Below, piece after piece: positions 21,650 through 33,059 of a stretch of 64,000 bases of DNA. The notes under the pieces are model-generated. The model was given only the letters and a program-made list of their open reading frames with translations. It was not told the origin of the DNA and did not search any database. The DNA comes from Aurelia coerulea (Eukaryota > Cnidaria > Scyphozoa > Semaeostomeae > Ulmaridae), in contig CM076959.1 of NCBI GenBank assembly GCA_039566865.1, positions 5,997,501 through 6,061,500 on the forward strand. The letters are read 5' to 3'. Positions within the stretch are counted from its first letter, which is position 1, and each line of letters opens with the position of its first letter. The position numbers and the translations under genes are program-made.

Positions 21650-22700
21650 TTTTTTCTTACAAGAAACTAAGAATTTGAGCCAGTACTGAAAGTTTCTTAG
21701 AATTATCAGATTTTGGAGTTTCTTTCGAGTTTCTTCAAAGGAAACAAGTGAAAGTAAAGTGAAATTATGCCAATGATGTCCTTTATCAAAGTAAATAGTT
21801 TCTTAACTTATGTTCTCTCAGTATATTCGCGATAAAATGGAGCGAGTGTGTACACCAAGCATCGGTAACTAGAGTCAAGTATGAAAAACTTAGGTACTAC
21901 AAATGACTTCAAAGTAAATTTGAAACCGCGAAGTACCTCGTTCATCTCAAGGACTTTTCATTAAGACAGCTAGTTGCTAAATTTAGATGTAGCGATCACA
22001 ACTTAATGATAGAAGTAGGACGTCATAAAAACATCTTTTGTAACACTAGTTGTATTGAGGAAAAGGTTCATCTGTTACTCGAATGTAATACGTAAATTTA
22101 AGGCGACAATACTTGAGTCAGGAAATCATACAAATAATTAACAATCAAAATGACGAAAATGATACATTCAAACTTATAAATAACAATGGAGACCCAGGAA
22201 GAAGCATTTAAAAGCAGAATCGATATTAGCTAAGGAAGGTTTAATTTCTTTGTCCATTCACCCCAGACCTCGTTCATTCGTTCTTTTACTGCTCGCGTTT
22301 TTTGTTTCTGTTTTTCACTTAGTTATAACTTATGTTTGTAGATTTAGCTTGTAGTTAGAGATTGTAGAGACCATTAGAGACCAATGTACGCATGGTAGGC
22401 ATTTTCCTAAATTTTTGGGCCATTTTGCTAGAAAAAGTTTCTGATACTGCAAAAGTTGCCAGAAGTGTAGAGTTCATTTCGTCTTGTCTAAAGGACTCCC
22501 AAATTACTTAGTAAGATCTCAAACAAGTAAATAACATAATTCGCACTCAAAATAATGTCCAAACAGTTGCTATAATTTTACACTGTCGAAACATTTTTGA
22601 TTGCGATAGGAACATTGAAATTGTAAATTACAAAAGTTTCTTAGCTTTTTCAATTCAGGTAGGGTTGTTTCTTAACTTTCGATTTGTTATGAAAAAACGA
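21650..22700 (+). repeat. Family H fragments and unassigned DNA
   Basis: Two stretches (about 21650-21850 and 22390-22700) match family H internal sequence: 'gaaactaagaatttg', 'cactcaaaataatgtccaaa' and 'tcaattcaggtagggttg'. The sequence between and up to 23180 shows no gene. Confidence 0.6.
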
Positions 22701-23469
22701 GTACCTCTGGTATAGAGTCATTGATTGAAAAAAATAGACAATGTCCCTGTACACCACCTAGATCGCGTGACACGCAATCTAAATAGTGTAATGAACACCA
22801 AGAAGAACCATCAAGATCGCGTGTCTATTAAACCACTCATCGCCCTAACATGACAAGAGACAATTAGTGGTTGCAAACGAAAACAACCTAAAATAGCTTG
22901 GAAACTATAAACCATTCAAACAAAATATTTTTACGATGTAATTCTTCAAGACAAAAGGATGTTTTCAAAGGTGAACGAGATTTTTTGGACATGCCCCTTG
23001 CTATTATCTAAGAAATTACTGTGGCCTCGCCTTATTGCTGTAGCCCTGGGTTTTACGACAAATCTTCCGTATCGCCTTTGTTACACCATGTGCACTTGCG
23101 ACCATTTCACAACAAATTAGCAAAGTAAAAACATGCCGAGAAGGTCCTTTTTCAAAATTGCTTCTAAATAGTTGCAATCATGAGAGTTGAATTTCTCAAC
23201 AGTGGTTTCTGAAAAAGGAGTGTGGAGAGACAATATTCCTTGGGGCGCATCACTTTCTAAAAATCAAGTACACCTTTGGAACAAAATTTTGTTCAAAAAA
23301 AATCCATCAAAAATCCTTGAAATTTCTGCTTTTTGCAACAAATATCGTACGCTTTTTCGGAAGAGTGATGCATCCCTCTAAATTTTCCTGGGTTGCTCAT
23401 CTGGACTTGACCAAAGACACATCCCATTTTCCTCCTCCGCTTGTACAGCTCTTTGTGATTGGGAGACAG

Positions 23470-23503
23470 CAAGATAAAATAAGAGGACTCTTATTTTATC
23501 TTG
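23470..23503. other. Perfect 16-bp-arm palindrome
   Basis: Arms CAAGATAAAATAAGAG and its exact complement, separated by GA. GGAGACAG sits on both sides. It may be a snap-back replication product. Confidence 0.8.
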
Positions 23504-23618
23504 GAGACAGTCATACAAACTCAACTAATTTTTCACGGAACTCAACTAAAAAGCTCAAACTTGGAAACAGGAAGGAAAACATGGAAATATTTTGACAATC
23601 AATTGCGCGTGTAGAACC

Positions 23619-23916
23619 CCGGGGGGGGGGGTACTTGACCAGGTTTTGGTCGGGGACGTGCCATCGAAGCTTCAAAAACATACCCGTTCCTTATACCAAT
23701 TTTCCGAAAAAGTATACCGGACCTTATACCAATTTTCCGAAAAAGTATACCAAAATCGTTCCTTAAACCAAAATCGCGAAAATCGATACCGTTCCTTATT
23801 CCAAAATCGTGAAAATCGACACCGTTCCTTATACCAAAATCGCGAAAATCGAAACCCTTCCCGATGATGGCACGTCCCCGTACCCAAAATATGTCCAGTA
23901 CCCCCCCCCCCCCGGG
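23619..23916. mobile_element. Family B G-tract foldback, copy 2
   Basis: Same structure as 14451-14770, with CCGGGGGGG ends, GGGGACGTGCCATCG and its mirror CGATGGCACGTCCCC. It has one fewer 'ttataccaatttt' unit. The flanks are GTAGAACC (23611-23618) and GTAAAACC (23917-23924), 7 of 8 identical. Confidence 0.85.
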
Positions 23917-23929
23917 GTAAAACCATTTC

Positions 23930-24620
23930 CTTATTTTCATTTCATAACAAATTTTCACAACAAACCCTCGCGAACAACGCAAAACGAAGTTTGTTGAATC
24001 CTTTCCAATCAGGTGAAGTTTGATGCGCCCCTGCGGCCATTTGTTGAGACCATGCTACGGCATGATCACTGTATCTCTCTTATTGGTAAGGATGGGATTT
24101 GGCCCTGCGGCCATTTGTGAAAACATGTGATACATTAGATGTGATGGCGTGACGGGGATGACAGGCGTAATAAATCAGGCCAATATCACTGACGCAAAAA
24201 TTTGATAGAGACTCCAAACATTTGAACGCACTAACTGTTTTCAGTAAAGAATTAACGGAATGTACTTAATTACGTTATTTGCGTAGGGAGATTGGGCGAT
24301 TCCCCCAGAGCTGTAGCATAAAATGCACAGCTCGCTCTGTTTTCCCCAGAGATCTCGGCTTCCGAGAACAGAGGAGAAGACCTGTGTTGTGGTGGTAAGA
24401 AAGAGCACTGCTCGATTGCTTGTAAGTATCCTGGTTCTTCGTACGTTGTTGTAGGCTCGAAAATGTTTGGACGTTTTTCAAGAATTTTTTTTCTTCTGCA
24501 AAATAACTACAAGAATTTTTCAGAATACAAAATTCCTTAGTTAGCCAGAAAACCATGTTGGGTAGTTTCTTATTAAACTTTTGGGAAATCTTGCCACCAA
24601 ATAAGGATCTGATTTATTTC
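23930..24620. other. No gene recognised
   Basis: The phrase 'ccctgcggccatttgt' occurs twice about 70 bp apart (near 24030 and 24102). Nothing else. Confidence 0.4.
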
Positions 24621-24623
24621 TTA

Positions 24624-25032
24624 TACAGTAAAAACCCGCATACATTTTGGAATCACCCTGTTTAGGTTCTTATGCACATGATACTATTCTTGAAAGCAGG
24701 ATACAAGGTTCTTAAATAGGTTCTTATCAAAAGAATTAATTACGGATCTTCGCGAATTTAGGCCAAATATAAGAAAACAAGGTTTCTACTCATTATCATG
24801 ACACAATTTTCTAAAGAACAATATACACACAAGGATTTTTTCTACAAATGCTTTGTTTAAAATATTTTATCACATATTGCCAACCAGTAGTTTACATTTA
24901 ACTTCTTTTCAAGCTAAGAACCTTCCTTGAATTTCAGGATGAATAGGTTCTTCTGTAATGGGGTGAAATTAGAACATTTTAGGCATTAGGTTCTTATAAG
25001 TGGGTGGTTCTTATATGCAGGTTTTTACTGTA
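24624..25032. mobile_element. TA-flanked MITE (CAGTAAAAACC)
   Basis: TA-CAGTAAAAACCCGCATA at the left; TA-CAGTAAAAACCTGCATA on the other strand at the right, 409 bp. A TA duplication and CAGT ends suggest a Tc1/mariner-type MITE. 'ggttctta' repeats occur inside. Confidence 0.8.
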
Positions 25033-25036
25033 CGCA

Positions 25037-25205
25037 TACACGTATTTTTTATAAGACACTGCCCATAAGAAACTCGACTCGCAGATCGCTAAAAAATGAA
25101 GAAAATGCAGTACTGGGAAAATATAAGTTAAACAAATATTGATTTTCAGGAGAAAATCCGTGAAATAGTTTGGGTTTACTTACTTTCACTTGTTTCCTGT
25201 ATCCC
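25037..25205 (+). repeat. Family H partial copy
   Basis: Starts 'gcatacacgtatttttta' then 'taag' and includes 'cttgtttcctgtat'. Truncated. Confidence 0.6.
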
Positions 25206-25287
25206 TGCAGGGTGCATTCCATGCACTTAGGCCCGAAGATCTTCGGTGGGGACCTGACTTTTTGTCGGCGTAGCAGTAGCCTGTGAA

Positions 25288-25632
25288 CCCAGGGGGGGCA
25301 CTCATCACATGCACATACGGGGAGGTAAGTCCGATATTTTTGGGTCAGAATATTGCTGAAAGTGATATTTTTGGGTCCAAATAAATTGAAATTATGTTTT
25401 TGATATTTTTGGGCATCAAATATTGTGAAAATGATATTTCTGGGTTCTCTAGAGGCAATCCTGGCCTAAATTTGCATTGTTTCAGAATCTTTTATGTTCG
25501 TTTACAGATGTCAAGGTATAAAATGAGCTGATATTTTGGGTTGTAATGAAGCTAAACTGATATTTTTGGGGTTCCTGAAAATTCCTCGGACTGACCCCCC
25601 CGTATGTGTATGTGCCGAGTGTCCCCCCTGGG
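25288..25632. mobile_element. Family C G-tract foldback with 8-bp duplication
   Basis: The ends are CCCAGGGGGGGCACTC and, inverted, CCCAGGGGGGACACTC. Subterminal 'cacatgcacatacgggg' is mirrored. The flanks are CCTGTGAA at 25280-25287 and 25633-25640, a perfect 8-bp duplication. Its interior repeats 'gatatttttggg'. A second left end lies at about 28190-28235. Confidence 0.9.
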
Positions 25633-25887
25633 CCTGTGAACGGCTTTGTTGAGGGGGAGGGGGGAACGTCAATTTTTCAACAAAAGCGGTTCTTTGCGAG
25701 GGCCTAGGAAAATCTGCCTACCTTGCCGAGAACGTGAAGTTCTCGTCGATTTTTTCTCGTGTGAATTAGAAGGTTCTTTTGATAAGATATATATGACGTG
25801 TATTCTCTCTCCTGTATCGTATTACTCGTACTTGAGCAATGTTAATGAATGTTTTGAAATGGTTGAGATGGTTGAATTGGTTGCCAT

Positions 25888-26280
25888 TACACTTATTTTT
25901 TTTTATAAGAGACTAAGGTCCGGGGCTGGTAGGCAGTTTCTTAAATTTTTGGGTCATTTTGCTACAACAAGTTTCTTACGTGTTTCTTATATTTTTATTG
26001 CCGGAAGTTTAGAGTTGATTTTGTCTTGTCTAAAGGGCTCCCAAATTACTTAGTAAGTCTCTCAAACGAGTAAATAACATGATTCGCACTCAAAATAATG
26101 TCCAAACAGTTGCTTTAACTGCACAATGTCAAAATATTTTTGAGTGTGATAGGAAAATTAAAACTGAAAATTGCAGAAGTTTCTTAGCTTTTTTCAATTC
26201 AGGTAGGGTTGTTTCTTAGCTTTCGAAAAATTGAGCCTACCGTTTCTTATAAGCGGTTTCTTATAAAAAAAATGAGTGTA
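25888..26280. mobile_element. Family H MITE, complete
   Basis: The ends are TACACTTATTTTTTTTTATA and, inverted, TACACTCATTTTTTTTATAA. 393 bp. The interior has 'gtttctta' in many copies and 'actcaaaataatgtccaaa'. The (ATT)n run follows immediately. Confidence 0.8.
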
Positions 26281-26329
26281 TTATATTATTATTATTATTA
26301 ATGTTTACACATTGGAAAGGCTTAAAAAA

Positions 26330-26460
26330 CTTGTTTTGAATTGTTCACAAGGGCACAGGTAGAAACTCTGAGTACTCAAAATATGATAATTTTAAGAAAC
26401 TTTTAGTACTGGCCCAAATTCTTAGTTTCTTATAAAAAATAATACGTGGACACTTATTTT
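26330..26460 (-). repeat. Family H end fragment, inverted
   Basis: The reverse of the first about 130 bp of the copy at 26476-26861, so the two lie head to head. Confidence 0.75.
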
Positions 26461-26475
26461 TTACGAGAAACCGCA

Positions 26476-26861
26476 TACACGTATTTTTTTTATAAGAAAC
26501 TAAGAATTTGGGCCAGTCCTGGAAGTTTCTTAAAATTATCAGATTTTGAGTACTCAAGAGTTTCTTACGAGTTTCTTAGAGGTTCCATAACAATCTTCAT
26601 GTTCGCTACCTGTGCGCTGGTGAACATTTCAAAACAATGTTTTTTAAGCCTTTCCAATGTTTAGACATTACTCAAGTACCTTACGAGAAGTATGATACAG
26701 GAAACAAGTGAAAGTAAAGTAAAAACTTTGTCGAGGATTTCCTTTATCAAAATAAATAGTTTCTTAGCTTATATTTTCCCAGTACTGGAGTTTCTTAATT
26801 TTTTGGCCACCTGAGAGTTTAGTTTCTTATAAGAAGTTTCTTATAAGAGAAAATACGTGTA
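26476..26861. mobile_element. Family H MITE, complete (reference copy)
   Basis: The ends are TACACGTATTTTTTTTATAA and, inverted, TACACGTATTTTCTCTTATAA (first bases). 386 bp. It has 'aagaatttgggccagt', 'attatcagattttgagtac' and 'gatacaggaaacaagtgaaa'. TIRs with TA at the outermost bases suggest a TA-targeting superfamily. Confidence 0.8.
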
Positions 26862-27239
26862 TGAGAAACGGTATGCTCAATTTTTTGAAAGTTAAAGGTA
26901 TTGAGTCATGGTAAATAGACCGCGTATACCCAAATTGCAAAAATTGCTGAGTCATGGCGATAGCTTACACCCATCTGATTGGCTGTTATTCAAAGTGCAC
27001 ACATGATATTGTAACCTCGTAATGGGCTAACGGTAGCTGACATAGCCTCGTATTTCTGAATTTGATATCTGATCACATGAAAAAAGACTGCTCACATGAA
27101 AGCAGACAGACCCCCAGCGAAGAATCGCTATATACCGTGACTCAATGCCTATAACCACTTTACAGAAACAAGCTGAGAAGAAACAACTCGAATTGAAAAA
27201 GCTAAGGAACTTTTGTAACTTGCACTTTTAACTTTCCAC

Positions 27240-27482
27240 GGGGGGGGGGGGGGGGGGGGGGTTCTTTGACGAATTTTGTGTAGGGTGTCTGCCGCGAGCA
27301 TATTCAAAATGGTACCCTTGGCTAGACCGATTTGACCATTCTCTGGAACAATTTTTAAGAAAAAAAAAACGTTCGCGAGACCAATATTGTCAAAAATGAT
27401 ACCCTTGGCTAGACTAGAAATCCGAAGAAGTATGTTGCGGCACACCCCCAGGTATCTTTACTATGGAAGAGCCCCCCCCCCC
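27240..27482. mobile_element. Family A G-tract foldback, copy 2
   Basis: A 22-G start and an 11-C end bound the same 'tctgccgcgagcatattca' and 'cttggctagac' interior as 3225-3513. The flanks on both sides read as the inside of a family H copy, so it inserted into one. The duplication is too eroded to define. Confidence 0.75.
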
Positions 27483-27602
27483 AACTAATGTTCATATCGC
27501 ACTCAAAAATATATAGCAACTGTCTAGACGTCATTTTGAGTGCCAAAATTGTCCCAAATTCTTAGTTCCTTAATAAAATACTTGTATCGCAAAACTCAAC
27601 CT

Positions 27603-28148
27603 TTTTTTTCTGCGCAGCATAGGTTCCAAATCTTTAAAAAGCCTGGTGTAAAATTCAGTTACTTATTTCTTTGAACTGAATGATTTCAAAGAAACTTCAG
27701 CTATTTCTCTGTAATTCTACCGTTGGACTTTTGTGAAATATTCAATATTTTCAGAATTAGAGTGTTTTTCTTCTTTTTCAAGAATTCAAGAAAAATTTTC
27801 AAAAAAACTTAAAACCATCGTAGTTTCTAAACTGTTTGAAGCAACATGAAGAAATTTCAAAGAAAACCATAATTGATGGATGTCTACAATATGGTATCAA
27901 GCAAAAGTCTGTCACTTTTCTGGTTTATGATTTAGAAATTTGATGACGTCACACCCTCAAATGAGTTGAAATGTAACGTACGCTGAAATTTCAAAAAATA
28001 TTGAAAATTTCTGAAAAGTCCAACGGTAGAATTAAAGATAAGTAACTAAAATTTGTTTCAAGCCACTCAGTCAGAAGAAATAAATCACAGAATTTTACAC
28101 CCACCTTTTTAAGTCGAATTAAAGATTTGGAGGCTATGCTCTTCTGCG
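27603..28148. mobile_element. Foldback element, family I, copy 2
   Basis: The arms (about 27603-27790 and 27975-28148) are inverted copies: 'ctgcgcag', 'tccaaatctttaa', 'ggtgtaaaattc' and 'attctaccgttggactttt'. Same family as 4963-5455. 'ctgcgcag' at each tip is itself palindromic. Confidence 0.8.
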
Positions 28149-28184
28149 CAGGGTGGGGGGGTACGCGATTTTTCCGACAGTGAT

Positions 28185-28240
28185 ATGCCCCCAGGGGGGC
28201 ACTGAGCAAATGCACATACGGCGAGGCAAGTCTTGATCAT
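28185..28240. repeat. Family C left-end fragment
   Basis: CCCCAGGGGGGCACTGA followed by 'gcacatacggcgagg', matching the left end of 25288-25632. Confidence 0.7.
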
Positions 28241-28780
28241 TTTATACAATCTGATGTACTATCTGTCTTCCTTCCAATGATATCCAGTTTAGGAACATTT
28301 ATGGAATCATTCAACATTTTGTAACCGTTTAAGTAAGTGTTGTAGATGTACGAATTTGGTTACACAACAATTCAATAAATGTATCTCATTGGAGTAAATT
28401 TGCATGTTTGCTTCCATAGGATTTCACCTGAAGTTCTTCTAGCCCCAAAAATTGTTCTAGCCTCATGCAAAAAATCACACGGTAAACAATTCTATCAATG
28501 TATCAAAGCTGCATATCATTGGAAAGAAGATAGATTGTGCTTTCAGACAGTATACATTACATCTTTTAGATGTTATTATTTGCTGCCAAATTTCAATTAT
28601 CGTTAGGTTCCGCTATTTCTGAAATACTCTGAACAGAATTGGCACTCAATATCAAGGCGGTGAAGCTTTCATAATATTTTATAATATCTTTAATTTCCTA
28701 ATATATAATTTCATAATATCTTTATTTTCTTGAAGAAAATCACCCCTTGGAGTGAAGTTTTGTAAGGGAACAACGTCAAA

Positions 28781-28923
28781 ATGAACGTGAAAGACGGTTG
28801 CTACACCAACGAGAAAGGGGACATGATTTCCAATTGCACGTTGCAAATAGTGGAACCAGTGGATGCTGGCCTTACCAGAGGGATGATTGCAGTTGCTAGG
28901 CACCACCGAGGGCTACTAGACAG
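28781..28923 (+). CDS. Unknown gene exon 1
   Basis: ATG at 28781, donor GTAAAG at 28924. Codes the first 47 residues plus two bases. Confidence 0.6.
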
Positions 28924-31900
28924 GTAAAGATGTTATCGGCTTATGTTACAATTGGGCGACAAAAGTTTCTAATATGTTTCTTATATTTTGAATACCCCAC
29001 TTGCATACAAGTGTAGATTTAAATAAATGTTTGCTAGAGGGGCTTCAAAATTACTTTGTAGGATATAAAAGCAAATAATGATATAATTTTGACTGAAAAC
29101 AGTTGAAAGTTGACTATTACTGAATAGTGTCAAAATTTTATATATTTCAACCAAAACTGTCTGCGTGCACTTTTCCCCCATTTGACCATTCTGTATTAGC
29201 CTGAAAACTCAAATTTGGCCTTAATGGAATATAGCAATCTACTGTGTAGTAGTTGAGATGATGGAACAGTTCAACTCAACAAGACTTCTCTGTTAGTCTA
29301 ACAGTGTGGATGTGTGGTTTCTGCTCAGGCCAAATTTGATTTTAGACGATCTATAAAATCTACTGTGCCCGGAAAGGACCCTGGCACAGTGATCCAGGAA
29401 AAAGAAGAGAATACATAATATCGCAAAATTGAACTGAATCAAAACTGTCATTTTAAATTAAAAAATGATGTATGGTCTTAAAGAGGATATCTTAAGGATC
29501 ATAACAAAGCAAAAAGTGGACTTGATGACTTCCGAGTCCGGAGATATGTGCTTGCAAAATTTGATGAAAATTACCTTGTTTACTTTTTGGTAGATTTCTA
29601 CAGAATGCTCATCACAACTACAAGGTTATTAGCTAACATCTCTGTCCAGGGTTATCCAATTTTTGCACTGTTTTAATTGATAGAACTACATGTCAGCTTA
29701 GAACGGAGTCACCCATAGTTTCTTCTGGAGCCAAATGTTTTGTTTTCTTGTTATCTTTCCTAGATGCGCTTATTTTCAGAAAATGAACACAAAAAATGTG
29801 TAATTTGAGTGACAGGATTTGCCATTCTCTGAAGCTGCACATGAAAATCATGGTGGCTCAAAATAACGAAAAAGTAGTCCAAAGTTAAATAATTATTTCC
29901 CTGCACAATCCCGAATCATTGCGTTGGCAGAATGAATATCTGCTGAAATGTGCTGCTGTAATAAAACCTAGGTTTGCCAGACCTATTTTGCCTTAATTTT
30001 TTTTTATTTTGTACTTTTAATCTCGAGTTACGCATTGTTGGTGTCCATTTTCTGAAAATAAGCGCATCTGGGAAAAATAACAAGAAAACAAAACATTTAG
30101 TTCCATAACAAACTATGGGTGATTCCCTTCCAAGCTGCCATGCAGTTCTATCAATTAAAGCAGAGCAGAAATTGGATAACCCTGGGCAGAGATGTTAGCT
30201 AATAACCTTGTAGTTGTAATGAGCATTATACCAAAAATTACATGCAAAGTAAACAATGTCGGTTCCATCAAATTTCGCAAGTGAATGTCTAAGGATTCAG
30301 AAGTCACAAAGGTCTCCTTTTTACTTTGTTTTGATCCTTAAGATATCTTCTTTAAGACCATATATATTACAATGGTTGTGACTGAATTTAATTTTTGCAA
30401 TATTTTTTTCTTCCTTTATTTTTGCACCATGGATCACTGTGCCTGGGTGACAATGTCTCTTTTATACAGAAGTTTTGCTCCAAATAGCTACTATGTTTAT
30501 AATAACACACGGGCTATAGTTGAGAATAAATATTCGTCCATATAACTGCAAATAACTGTACATATGGCAGGATTCATCCCCACATTAAGACAGTTTGCAA
30601 GTTCTCCATTGTTAACTTAGAAAGTGGAAGACATAAAGTTGTTAACTGCACTACCTAACTTGTTTCACACGAACCAGTGCAAGTCCTTGAGTGTAATTGC
30701 GTCAAATGCAGCTAATATCAAAATACTACTGTTCTGCGTTCAACTCTTTTTAGACGATTCTTCTTCCCATACGCATGCGAAGATAATCCATCACTGTTTC
30801 ACAAATACCTCAATCAAGGACTGGACAACGAAGGGCCAGTGAATTCTCACATAAAGCTGTACATTAATGCTGGACCACAGCTACTTAAAAAAATTCTATA
30901 CTCTGCCACGGAAGATTCTGATGCTGTTCCAGAAGCCCGAGCAGTGAGTGTGATTGGACGCAACGTTGGCAAAAATGGCGAGCCAGTGTGGGTCTTCAAC
31001 GAAAATCAAGCGTTTGATCGTGAGGGAAACGAATGTGCCATTGAAGATTACGGCCTCCGTTATATCAGCAATGGCCTACCAACATCTGTGAAGAGTTTGA
31101 GTGGAGTTGCTGCACACAAGGCCTCAACCACGATCGAGACGCCTCTTTCATCTACTTGGTTTGATGCTGTTTGCCATTTTCTGAAAGGTGAATGGATATT
31201 CATTGTATACGATATTATATTTTCGATAAACTTACGCATAAGACTGACTACCAGTCTCTTCAATTTATCTGCAGGGTGTCCAAAAAAATGTGTGCCCCGT
31301 TTGCCTGAAGACTGCGGCAAAACCGCAAAAGATTCTCGCCAAAGTTTTGCATGAAGGTGCTTTTTTTGTTTGTTTGTCCACTTATTGTACATCGATTATA
31401 TACATCTAGCTTACTACATACAAATTCATATGTACATGCAAACTAATCCAAATCGATGAAAAGTGCTCTTGAGATGTTCAATTAAATTTTGCTACCATCC
31501 CCACAAAAATCTGTTGAAAAATGATGGGGCTATGACCTGCAGGAGACCAAATTTTCCCGATCACTGAAACCATCGGTCGGCCATTTTGTCTTACTATTTT
31601 GCAGCGATAAATAGCTTCAGGGATTGAAAATGAAACAGCAGCCTCCAATGTCATAGCTCTCATGAAATTTCCGATAACCCTCGGAGAGTTCTACCATTAC
31701 TGACCTCACAGAAATTATTTCTCACCTCATGTGAAGACACTTCTTACACTTCAAAAAAATAAGAAGAGAAAATGGCACACTGCTGGTGTCAGTCATCAGG
31801 CAAATTTTGTCTTCTGAAGGTCATTGCTCCATCATTTCTCAACGGATTTTTACGGGAATGGTAGCAAACTTTAATGGAATATCTGAAGAGCAACACCATG

Positions 31901-32743
31901 CACAGATTTGGTGAGAATCTTTTTGCGTTTTGTTGCAATCTTCAGGCAAAAAGGGCACAATTTTTTTGGGACAACCTGTGTAACAAGTCCAAAAGTAATT
32001 TGAACCATTCCACCATTTTTATATAAAGACAGCCTACCTCATTCTTATCCATAGCGATTAGTTATAGCACCAGCTCAACCCTAACAGTATTTGATTTTCA
32101 AGGTTATTGTCCAATCATTCCATCGGAGTCATCTTCATATTGTATAGTCACATGAGGTAATGGCTCCGAAGATGACAAATACAAATGCAAAACAAGGCAA
32201 AATAGCAATGGTGTTCCAAGGCTTTCTGCAGGCATTGTATTAAGATATCAAAATGAGTGCTAACAGATTTTGAACTCAAAACAATGCCAAAGCTTTCTTC
32301 AATACTGTACAATGTCAAATCACTTCTGAGTGACCTGGCGATTGAGCACTGTCATTTATAGAAGATGCTTAGCGTCCTAATTCATACAGCGCGTTGTGCA
32401 TACAGTTTGTTACATGATGTTTGTTTAAAAAAAAACAAATGTAGTATGAAAAGTATCTATTGTGTATCTATTGTGCAATGGATTTGTTCACATATTATTT
32501 GCTATTCCAAACTAGTGCCGCTAATGACGGCTTGAAAAGTTGACTGTGAATGTTAATAACATATTAGGAAGACTATGGAAAGTAATCTTTAAATTTCTAC
32601 ATTCTACAGGTGACATTTATGGGATCATCAATTCACCAGAAGCAACAGAGGGGCCTGATCCATCCTCTATGCTATTGGCACAACGGTCTTTTGAAGGGAA
32701 GAACCTAAGTGTAACAAAGGAAGAAGCCGTCTTTAACCCGTGA
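28781..32743 (+). CDS. Three-exon gene, 236 aa, unknown function
   Basis: Exons 28781-28923, 30754-31187 and 32610-32743 join to 711 nt, exactly 236 codons plus TGA. The splice sites are GACAG|GTAAAG, tttttag|AC, GAAAG|GTGAAT and ctacag|GT, and phases agree at both junctions. It begins MNVKDGCYTNEKGDM and contains 'VARHHRGLLDRRFFFPYACE', 'NSHIKLYINAGPQLLKKIL', 'SVIGRNVGKNGEPVWVFNEN' and 'QAFDREGNECAIEDYGLRYI', and ends 'TKEEAVFNP'. No signal peptide or membrane segment is evident. I do not recognise the fold; it may be a host gene or a cargo gene of a mobile element. Intron 1 holds a foldback element (29379-30447) and intron 2 another (31272-31978). The last nine or so residues run into LINE sequence, so the native C-terminus may be lost. 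Confidence 0.65.
29379..30447. mobile_element. Foldback element, family J, 1.07 kb
   Basis: Arms of roughly 400 bp (29379-29790 and 30048-30447) are inverted copies starting CCCTGGCACAGTGATCC and, on the other strand, CCCAGGCACAGTGATCC. The arms share 'gatatctta-aggatca', 'aggttattagctaacatctc' and 'gcgcttattttcagaaaatg'. The loop is about 260 bp. It lies in intron 1 of the unknown gene; no coding sequence or clear duplication. Confidence 0.85.
30754..31187 (+). CDS. Unknown gene exon 2
   Basis: Acceptor 'caactctttttag' at 30753, donor GTGAAT at 31188. This exon holds most of the conserved-looking sequence. Confidence 0.75.
31272..31978. mobile_element. Foldback element with CAGGGTGTCC ends
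   Basis: The left end is CAGGGTGTCCAAAAAAATG and the right reads CAGGTTGTCCCAAAAAAATT on the other strand. The arms continue with 'gtttgcctgaagactgcggc' and its degenerate mirror for about 100 bp. It lies in intron 2 of the unknown gene. Confidence 0.75.
31985..32600. other. Intron sequence, no feature
   Basis: AT-rich intronic DNA; nothing recognised. Confidence 0.4.
32610..32743 (+). CDS. Unknown gene exon 3
   Basis: Acceptor 'tttctacattctacag' at 32609. Codes 'GDIYGIINSPEATEGPDPSS' and on to the TGA at 32741. GAAGCCGTCT occurs twice around the stop (near 32723 and 32743), next to LINE sequence. Confidence 0.6.
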
Positions 32744-32788
32744 AGCCGTCTAGATTTCCATTGGCTATGTCCGCCATGTTTGAGAAGC

Positions 32789-32990
32789 ATGGATTCACCA
32801 CCACCCTTAGGCCAACAACAGCAACAACAACAGATATTGGCAAATCAAGAAGGGAGGCTCTTTCATGAACACCCAGAAGACACATCACTCTATGATGAGC
32901 TAAATAATGAGCTTTCAGTTGGGAAGAATTGTTTAAAAATTGCACACATTAACTGCAATAGCCTACTGGGGAAACTTGGTATGGATTTTA
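32789..32990 (+). pseudogene. LINE 5' fragment (start of endonuclease)
   Basis: The frame 'ELSVGKNCLKIAHINCNSLL' followed by 'GKL' reads as the N-terminus of an AP-type LINE endonuclease, preceded by a Gln-rich low-complexity leader. The frame is lost after 32990. Confidence 0.55.
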
Positions 32991-33059
32991 AGATAGATCA
33001 TAATTAATCTACTGTTTTTTAGTGTAACATTGTTGGGTATAATGTAGATACTTTATATC

